A stretch of 64,000 nucleotides of DNA from Salmonella enterica subsp. arizonae (GTDB taxonomy: Bacteria > Pseudomonadota > Gammaproteobacteria > Enterobacterales > Enterobacteriaceae). The DNA is taken from contig NZ_VXJW01000010.1 in NCBI RefSeq assembly GCF_008692845.1, positions 1-64,000 on the forward strand, read 5' to 3'. Shown here in pieces: positions 58,601-64,000 of this stretch. The notes under the pieces were generated by a model that was not told the DNA's origin, did no database searches, and worked only from the letters and a program-made list of their open reading frames with translations. Made by a program: the position numbers and the translations under genes. Each line of letters starts with the position of its first letter. The first letter of the stretch is position 1.

Positions 58601-59017
58601 TCACGTATAGTTAGCATCCAGGGTTATGCCTTTATCCTGTAAAATGTGATACAGATTTTCCATTGACCTAATGACTACCTCAATTTCACGTTCAAGTTTT
58701 TCTACAGTGCTTTCATCGAGTGAGAAGTTGAGAGCTAATAATAACGATTGTGAATTATTATCATAACACAAATGTGGCCCATTATTCTCTGCAAACCACA
58801 AATTAGCATTGAGGAACTCAAATGCAAGGTTATTATTATCCGGAAGCCTTCCGCAAAAACCGTATATCATTATATACTCACCGTTAGTGCTTGACATTAA
58901 GATATGGTAACGCTTATCTATAAGAAATGAGCATAATCTGTTTTCATCAAAAGCAATGGAATCCAGATTTAATTTTATTGAAAATTCCTTTAATAAACTA
59001 TCGGCTCTTGAATACAT
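58601..59017 (-). CDS. srcA: SPI-2 type III secretion chaperone SrcA (CesT-like)
   Basis: 138 residues, small and acidic, with the CesT/SycE-like alternation of short strands and helices ([48 protein letters not shown]). It matches my recollection of Salmonella SrcA, the chaperone that binds effectors SseL and PipB2 and the SsaN ATPase of the SPI-2 secretion system. It starts at ATG 59017 with GGGG upstream. It is AT-rich compared with flanking core genes, suggesting acquired DNA, and is unlinked to SPI-2 itself. Confidence 0.85.
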   Translation of the reverse strand: MYSRADSLLKEFSIKLNLDSIAFDENRLCSFLIDKRYHILMSSTNGEYIMIYGFCGRLPDNNNLAFEFLNANLWFAENNGPHLCYDNNSQSLLLALNFSLDESTVEKLEREIEVVIRSMENLYHILQDKGITLDANYT

Positions 59018-59235
59018 AACAACCCCATATTACAAAAATTTCCCATATAAGATACAAGGCTCTAATCTGAGCACTTAAAAGCATAGACTCATCTCCTGAA
59101 TGAGTTTTTTCTCTATTAATGTTAAATAGTGACAACCCTGTGTGATTATATCAAAAAGGTGATATAGAATATTAGTCAAGCTAACATAAACCACTATCTG
59201 CATAAGAACCACAATGGCTTACCGCGTTTATAAAT

Positions 59236-59574
59236 TTATGGATAAGCTGGATATCTTCTAATGGCATTTGCGCCAAGGTATAATCCGGTGCATATTCCCA
59301 TCATACCAATACTAGCCACGCCAATCGATGCGCCTAAAACCGTCAAGGCGGTATTATATGCAGCACCACTGCTTACACTGGCGACGGCTGCCGAGCATAC
59401 CCCACCTAAAACACCTGTAACCGATGCAGAGGTTCCCAGACACATTAAGCACCTGGGTTTATTGCCGTAAGCGTTAAACTCAACAATTTCAGCTACTGGT
59501 TTTTCTTCATCACGATCACGCCGTCCAGGAGGTAGCAATGGCGTTTGCCCATTAACGTCTGTATTAACATTCAT
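59236..59574 (-). CDS. Small protein with two glycine-rich hydrophobic segments, unknown function
   Basis: 112 residues, not recognised with certainty. Residues 1-40 are hydrophilic and charged (PPGRRDRDEEKPVAEIVEF). Two Gly/Ala/Ser-rich hydrophobic stretches follow (about 43-68, LMCLGTSASVTGVLGGVC, and 75-103, TVLGASIGVASIGMMGICTG), separated by SSGAAYN, and the tail is RRYPAYP. This predicts a membrane hairpin. A clear ribosome site (AAGGGGA, 7 bases before ATG) supports a real gene. It lies on the same strand directly upstream of srcA. A secreted SPI-2 substrate of the SseF/SseG hairpin type is a possible role by analogy only. Confidence 0.7.
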   Translation of the reverse strand: MNVNTDVNGQTPLLPPGRRDRDEEKPVAEIVEFNAYGNKPRCLMCLGTSASVTGVLGGVCSAAVASVSSGAAYNTALTVLGASIGVASIGMMGICTGLYLGANAIRRYPAYP

Positions 59575-59903
59575 ATAATTCCCCTTTCATTCTCTCTCTA
59601 AGTAGAAAATACTCACATGGCCGTATTATTTCAATTGTGTTTATGAGAAAAGTGAAGTTTCCTGCCCCTTTTTAGGTAAAGTAGCGGCTATAAGACATCT
59701 CTCTAAGCCATCATCTATATACGTTTTGTTTCATAGAGATAGTATAGTGCGTTTCTAATAGCGCGCTTTATTTCTGCTAAATATTCTAAATAATATTTCG
59801 ATGTTATGCTATATAAAAACACCTTTGATAATAAATATCAGGTTTTTATCCGATATTGCTATATTTAAATATTAATACTCAACACTAATGTACAGTCATC
59901 TGG
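59575..59903. other. AT-rich intergenic region
   Basis: 329 bp, strongly AT-rich, no credible gene seen. It is presumably the upstream control region of the small hydrophobic protein gene and srcA. Confidence 0.5.
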
Positions 59904-60104
59904 TTAATCCACCGTTTCGTTAATCACAGGAGATATATCTGTCTGATTATCATCTGCCCCGGGCGGTTTTCTCTCAGTACCACAAGCGATACTCAACGCG
60001 CATACTGCGCCGTATACAATTGAGTTCGTATCTTTCTTGGCACCGTTCGCCTTAAGCCATGTTTCGCTTACCGCTACGTATACCAGGAAAAAACGGCAAG
60101 GCAA
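59904..60104 (-). pseudogene. Possible gene fragment upstream of yegS
   Basis: The frame ends with AKKDTNSIVYGAVCALSIAC and GTERKPPGADDNQTDISPV, then a stop. Composition looks coding, but the only possible start is a TTG without a ribosome site and the frame is closed upstream, so this looks like the C-terminal part of a lost gene. No family is recognised. The PPG-acidic stretch faintly resembles the N-terminus of the neighbouring 112-residue protein. Confidence 0.3.
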
Positions 60105-60206
60105 TACGTGCGCAACATTTCAATTTTCATCCTGTTCTGACCTCGCTTTTTCATTTCTGCTATACACTTTCTGGAGGTGGTTGTTCAACATATTAAGGCA
60201 TAACGG

Positions 60207-61106
60207 ATGGCTAACTTCCCCGACAGCTTACTGATCCTCAATGGCAAAAGCGCTGATAATCAGCCGCTACGTGAGGCCATAACTCTGCTTCGCGACGAAG
60301 GCATACAGATTCACGTTCGGGTAACCTGGGAAAAAGGCGACGCGCAACGTTACGTTGATGAAGCCCGTAGGCTGGGCGTTGATACGGTGATTGCCGGCGG
60401 CGGCGACGGCACCATTAATGAAGTGTCTACCGCGCTAATCCAGATCCGCGACGGCGTGGTCCCCGCACTGGGCCTTTTGCCGCTAGGCACCGCCAATGAT
60501 TTTGCCACCAGCGCCGGCATTCCTGAGGCGCTGGACAAAGCGCTGAAACTGGCGATTGCCGGAAATGCGATGGAAATTGATATGGCCAGGGTCAACGATA
60601 AAACCTCTTTTATCAATATGGCGACAGGCGGTTTTGGCACCCGCATTACTACCGAAACACCGGAAAAACTCAAAGCCGCGCTGGGCGGTGTCTCCTATCT
60701 TATCCACGGTCTGATGAGAATGGATACCTTGAAACCTGACCGCTGCGAAATTCGAGGTGAAAACTTTCACTGGCAAGGGAATGCGTTGGTGATCGGCATC
60801 GGCAATGGACGTCAGGCAGGCGGTGGACAGCAATTATGCCCCACCGCGCTGATTAACGACGGGCTGTTACAACTACGGATTTTTACTGGCGAAGAGCTGC
60901 TGCCGGCGCTGTTTTCCACGCTGACGCAGTCAGACGACAATCAGAATATTATTGACGGCGCCTCAGCGTGGTTTGATATCCATGCGCCACATGAAATCAC
61001 GTTTAATCTGGATGGAGAACCGCTCAGTGGACAAGAGTTTCATATTGAGGTACTGCCTGGCGCATTACGCTGTCGGCTGCCGCCGGACTGCCCGCTACTG
61101 CGTTAA
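60207..61106 (+). CDS. yegS: Lipid kinase YegS (diacylglycerol kinase-like)
   Basis: 299 residues, DAGK catalytic family. The nucleotide-binding glycine motif is [17 protein letters not shown] near residue 64, with PLGTANDFA at 92 and NLDGEPLSG in the C-terminal beta-sandwich domain. E. coli YegS phosphorylates phosphatidylglycerol in vitro; the cellular substrate is not settled. It is followed by a hairpin terminator. Confidence 0.96.
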   Translation: MANFPDSLLILNGKSADNQPLREAITLLRDEGIQIHVRVTWEKGDAQRYVDEARRLGVDTVIAGGGDGTINEVSTALIQIRDGVVPALGLLPLGTANDFATSAGIPEALDKALKLAIAGNAMEIDMARVNDKTSFINMATGGFGTRITTETPEKLKAALGGVSYLIHGLMRMDTLKPDRCEIRGENFHWQGNALVIGIGNGRQAGGGQQLCPTALINDGLLQLRIFTGEELLPALFSTLTQSDDNQNIIDGASAWFDIHAPHEITFNLDGEPLSGQEFHIEVLPGALRCRLPPDCPLLR

Positions 61107-61122
61107 TAATACGTATCGCTGA

Positions 61123-61147
61123 CCGGATGCGCCCGCATCCGGCCTTT
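61123..61147 (+). terminator. Hairpin terminator between yegS and fbaB
   Basis: CCGGATGC and GCATCCGG are perfect arms around GCCC, followed by CCTTTCT. It sits between convergent genes and could serve both. Confidence 0.65.
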
Positions 61148-61159
61148 CTCCACCAGGAC

Positions 61160-62212
61160 TCAGGCGATGGTGACATTGCTATCCAGATAGACATCCTGCA
61201 CGGCATTAATCAGCCTCACGCCATCCACCATCGATTTCTTAAAGGCTTTACGTCCCAGAATTAGCCCCATCCCCCCGGCACGTTTATTGATAACAGCGGT
61301 ACGAACCGCGTCGCCGAGATCAGTGTCGCCGCCGTCCGCGCCGCCGGAGTTGATAAGCCCGGCGCGTCCCATATAGCAGTTCGCCAACTGGTAACGTACC
61401 AAATCAATCGGGTTATCGCTGGTCAGTTTGCTATATACGCGATCGTCGGTATAGCCGAAGTTGACCGCTTTATAACCGCCGTTATTCTCAGCCATTTTCT
61501 GTTTCACAATATCCGCGCCAATCGTGGCGGCCAGATGGTTGGCCTGACCCGTCAGGTCAGCAGATACATGATAATCTACGCCGTCTTTTTTAAAGGAAGA
61601 GTTACGCAGGTAAGCCCACAATACGGTCACCATGCCCAGCTCATGCGCACGCTCAAAAGCGGCGGAGATCTCTTCAATCTGGCGACGAGACTGCTCCGAA
61701 CCAAAATAGATCGTCGCGCCTACCGCCACAGCCCCCATATTGAACGCCTGCTCAACGCTGGCGTACAGGGTCTGATCGTACTCTGTCGGATAGCTCAATG
61801 TTTCGTTGTGATTCAGTTTGACCAAAAACGGAATACGGTGCGCATAGCGCCGTGAAACCGAGGCCAGTACGCCGTAGGTAGAGGCCACGCAGTTACAGCC
61901 GGCCTCAATAGCCAATTCAACAATGTTTTTTGGGTCAAAGTAGCGCGGGTTGGCCGCAAAAGAGGCGCCGGCGGAGTGCTCCACCCCCTGATCGACGGGC
62001 AGTATCGAAAGGTATCCTGTTCCCGACAGGCGTCCAGTATTATAGAGCGTCTGCATATTACGCAGAACGGCAGGTGGACGATTATTGTCAATCATCACCC
62101 GGTCAACGTAATCCTTGCCGGGAAGATAAAGCTGATCGGAAGGAATGGTCATACAACGATGCTGTAAAAGGCTGTCGGCGTCTTTGCCAAGCAACTGAGC
62201 AATATCAGTCAT
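61160..62212 (-). CDS. fbaB: Class I fructose-bisphosphate aldolase FbaB
   Basis: 350 residues, DhnA-type class I aldolase. It starts [20 protein letters not shown] and shows the substrate motif [28 protein letters not shown] and the Schiff-base lysine region [21 protein letters not shown]. It cleaves fructose-1,6-bisphosphate, expressed mainly under gluconeogenic conditions in E. coli. A 24-codon upstream extension of the frame is not conserved, so 62212 is taken as the start. Confidence 0.96.
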   Translation of the reverse strand: MTDIAQLLGKDADSLLQHRCMTIPSDQLYLPGKDYVDRVMIDNNRPPAVLRNMQTLYNTGRLSGTGYLSILPVDQGVEHSAGASFAANPRYFDPKNIVELAIEAGCNCVASTYGVLASVSRRYAHRIPFLVKLNHNETLSYPTEYDQTLYASVEQAFNMGAVAVGATIYFGSEQSRRQIEEISAAFERAHELGMVTVLWAYLRNSSFKKDGVDYHVSADLTGQANHLAATIGADIVKQKMAENNGGYKAVNFGYTDDRVYSKLTSDNPIDLVRYQLANCYMGRAGLINSGGADGGDTDLGDAVRTAVINKRAGGMGLILGRKAFKKSMVDGVRLINAVQDVYLDSNVTIA

Positions 62213-62463
62213 AGCTATGCTCCCGTAAGTTCCGATAGGGTATCGGAAGGTGAATAGTCCTGCCCCGCAGATTGCGGGTCGCAATAAGCCTGGTACTGAC
62301 CGACCATTTTTGCCAACTTTAGCGCATTTTTCAGCGCTATCTGCTGGCTCGATTCACGTACGAAAAAGTGTTAGATCGGTCAAAATTAACGCTCAATGGT
62401 ATTTAAAAGGTATTATTAAATGGTATTGTCGTGACGTATCTTACCTGTCATGAAGAATTCAAA

Positions 62464-62830
62464 AATGAAAACGACCTTTAAACTGTCGTTCATGTTGTTC
62501 GTGGCGTGGTTTATCTGGGGTGCATAGTTCGTCCCCCTGTGGCTATGGCTAAATAAAAGCGGATTTTCCGCCAGTGAAATACGCTGGTCTTATGCCTGTA
62601 CCTTCATTGCGGCGATCCTGTCGCCGATTCGGGTCGGCTCCGTTACCGATCGTTTTTTCTCGGCGCAAAAAGTGCTGGCGCTGCCTTTTTTACTCAACGC
62701 TTTGGTATTAAAAAGATGTTATTAGTTGGTCTTATTACCGCCGCGATCCGTTACGGCTTTTTTGTCTATGGGGCGCAGAGACGTATTTCACTTACGCCCT
62801 GCCGTTCCTCGGTATTTTGCTGCACGGCGT
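62464..62830 (+). pseudogene. yegT: yegT remnant (nucleoside MFS transporter)
   Basis: Starts MKTTFKLSFMLFVAWFIWGA like E. coli YegT, then has an in-frame TAG in place of a Trp codon. It runs on to FFSAQKVLA, and jumps (about 170 codons deleted) to LPFLLNALVLKR, followed in shifted frames by TAAIRYGFFVYGA and FLGILLHGV. It ends at a junction with a yegV fragment. It is clearly non-functional. Confidence 0.93.
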
Positions 62831-62831
62831 A

Positions 62832-63003
62832 AGATCGGCGCGGGCGACAACCATGCTGGCGGTGTGCTGGCAGGACTGGCGTCAGGCTGGTCGCTCGCAG
62901 ATGCCGTACTGCTGGGTAATGCGGTGGCTGGGTGGTAGGGCATCGCGGCGGCGACTGCGCGCCCACGCGCGAAGCGCTACTCCTCGCACACAAAAACGTA
63001 TAG
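62832..63003 (+). pseudogene. yegV: yegV remnant (PfkB-family sugar kinase C-terminus)
   Basis: IGAGDNHAGGVLAGLASGWS is the C-terminal PfkB signature (GAGD with the catalytic Asp). A frameshift follows at GNAVAGW, after which the old frame gives REALLLAHKNV and a stop at 63001. Everything before the signature, and the whole of yegU, has been deleted; the piece is fused to the yegT remnant. The last 27 bp overlap the convergent yegW end. Confidence 0.9.
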
Positions 63004-63723
63004 GTCGCTGCGACAATAACTAATGCGGTATTCAATGGGCCGGTGCTGCTGATCGAGCGCCACCTGCTTAATCACCAGCACCGGCACTTTGCCGTCCATT
63101 TGAATATGCGACTGAAACTCATCATCCGGCATCCGGGCGCTGACGCGAGATCGGGTACGCTGAGGGTAAATGTGCCGGCTACGGAAATAGTCATACAAAG
63201 AAATGCCAATCGCGTCGACATCATGAATCAGATGCGCGGGAGCCCAGGACTCTTCAATAGACACTGCATCCTCATCAACGTAACGAATACGTTTGAGTAA
63301 AAAAACGTCGCTGCCTGCGGAAATCGCCAGATGCTGCGCGACCTCATCCGGACAGCTTACCACGCGTTTGTTAACCCATAGCGTATCCGGTTTTTTGCCG
63401 CGCAAGACAACCTGCCGGGAAAATCCCCGCGCCTCTTTCAGGGAATATTCAAAGATATTATTGACTTGCGTACCGTAGCCGCGGGCGCGAGTAACCACCC
63501 CCTCTTCTTCCAGCGCCTGCATCGCTTTGCGTACCGTGATGCGCGAGACACCAGTAAGCTGGCTGAGATCGCGTTCGCCAGGTAAAATATTACCATGCTC
63601 AAGAATACCGCTGCGCACGGCATCCTTTACCGTCTGGGCGAATTTCATGTATAGCGGCGTATTGTCCGCCGCTGAAATTCGTTCATTCAGTTGCGCGATG
63701 AGCTGGGTATGCGCTTGTTCCAT
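62977..63723 (-). CDS. yegW: GntR-family (HutC-type) transcriptional regulator YegW
   Basis: 248 residues. The winged-helix N-terminus (LPGERDLSQLTGVSRITVRK, about 45-64) is followed by a UTRA ligand-binding domain (FSRQVVLRGKKPDTLWV to YRISYCRSDLYVFV). In E. coli it neighbours yegTUV and probably regulates them; the ligand is unknown. Here its likely targets have become pseudogenes while it remains intact. Confidence 0.94.
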   Translation of the reverse strand: MEQAHTQLIAQLNERISAADNTPLYMKFAQTVKDAVRSGILEHGNILPGERDLSQLTGVSRITVRKAMQALEEEGVVTRARGYGTQVNNIFEYSLKEARGFSRQVVLRGKKPDTLWVNKRVVSCPDEVAQHLAISAGSDVFLLKRIRYVDEDAVSIEESWAPAHLIHDVDAIGISLYDYFRSRHIYPQRTRSRVSARMPDDEFQSHIQMDGKVPVLVIKQVALDQQHRPIEYRISYCRSDLYVFVCEE

Positions 63724-63759
63724 TTATCTTTTCCTGACGACGGGTCTGTAGGCAGTATA

Positions 63760-64000
63760 CTACCACCACGCATGAAAATGATGTACCGGACCAATACCCT
63801 TCCCTACTTCCAGAGTGTCTGCCTGCGCCAGCGCCGCCGAAAGCCATGTCTTCGCCTCGTTTACCGTTTCTCCCCAACTGCGATGCCGGGGCCGTAACGC
63901 CGCCAGCGCCGCCGACAGCGTACAGCCCGTCCCATGCGTATTTTTAGTGATAACGCGCGGCGCGCTAAAGCGCTGCGCGCCCTCGCGGGTAAAGAGCCAG
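63760..64000 (-). CDS. thiD: Hydroxymethylpyrimidine kinase ThiD, C-terminal part (cut by window edge)
   Basis: About 80 C-terminal residues: VITKNTHGTGCTLSAALAAL carries the conserved GTGCT anion-hole/catalytic motif of the ThiD kinases, then VNEAKTWLSAALAQAD and a tail ending GIGPVHHFHAWW. It phosphorylates HMP and HMP-phosphate in thiamine synthesis and salvage. The 5' part lies beyond the right edge. Confidence 0.95.
   Translation of the reverse strand, partial: WLFTREGAQRFSAPRVITKNTHGTGCTLSAALAALRPRHRSWGETVNEAKTWLSAALAQADTLEVGKGIGPVHHFHAWW

Noticed and set aside
58601-60104. New secretion-linked operon as a novel system
   Set aside because: srcA is a known chaperone, the second gene is a single unknown and the third a fragment; there is too little for a system claim.
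1-64000. CRISPR arrays, tRNA/rRNA genes, prophage or attachment sites
   Set aside because: No regularly spaced repeats, tRNA cloverleafs, rRNA sequence or integrase genes were seen; the only mobile-element traces are the IS3 fragment, the H-repeat and small intergenic repeats.

Overview
The window is chromosomal DNA of an enterobacterium, almost certainly Salmonella enterica. The gene order galF - colanic acid operon - yegH - asmA/dcd/udk - yegE - alkA - yegD - mdtABC(D) - baeSR - yegQ - yegS - fbaB - yegW - thiD is shared with E. coli. A Salmonella-type SPI-2 chaperone gene (srcA) lies between yegQ and yegS. The serogroup and subspecies cannot be fixed from the sequence alone. There is no tRNA, rRNA, CRISPR array or intact prophage.

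Region 1 (1-11 kb) is an AT-rich O-antigen cluster, mostly on the minus strand and read from galF leftward: JUMPstart/ops, wzy, a GT2 glycosyltransferase, wzx, a GT32-type glycosyltransferase, a second GT2, a GT4 enzyme, and a GalE-type epimerase with Cys at position 299 (probably a UDP-GlcNAc/GalNAc epimerase). Left of the epimerase is a scar. A heavily decayed gnd copy is split by a decayed H-repeat (ISAs1-type) transposase, followed by an acyltransferase-3 gene and the end of an IS3-family element. Functional gnd presumably lies beyond the left edge. The cluster encodes no nucleotide-sugar pathway besides the epimerase, so the O unit is probably built from common hexoses and N-acetylhexosamines plus possible O-acetyl groups.

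Region 2 (11-35.4 kb) holds galF and the complete colanic acid operon on the minus strand: wza-wzb-wzc-wcaABCDEF-gmd-fcl-gmm-wcaI-manC-manB(cpsG)-wcaJ-wzxC-wcaKLM. It starts from a long leader with its own JUMPstart/ops element and a candidate RcsAB box. Several REP-like units and one 143-bp imperfect palindrome sit between its genes.

Region 3 (35.5-46 kb) contains housekeeping genes: yegH, the udk-dcd-asmA series, the diguanylate cyclase gene yegE (which lacks one PAS domain compared with E. coli DgcE), alkA and yegD.

Region 4 (46-58.3 kb) starts with a Sib/Ibs type I toxin-antitoxin pair. Next comes the BaeSR-controlled efflux operon mdtABC-baeSR, in which mdtD has been reduced to a remnant, then yegQ (trhP) and the CRP-controlled sRNA CyaR.

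Region 5 (58.3-64 kb) is accessory and decaying: srcA, a small glycine-rich double-hydrophobic-segment protein of unknown function, a possible gene fragment, yegS, fbaB, a fused yegT/yegV pseudogene scar that has lost yegU, yegW and the 3' part of thiD. No entirely new system is evident. The most interesting points are the gnd scar, the Cys299 epimerase, the clean PAS-domain loss in YegE and the unknown small protein beside srcA.
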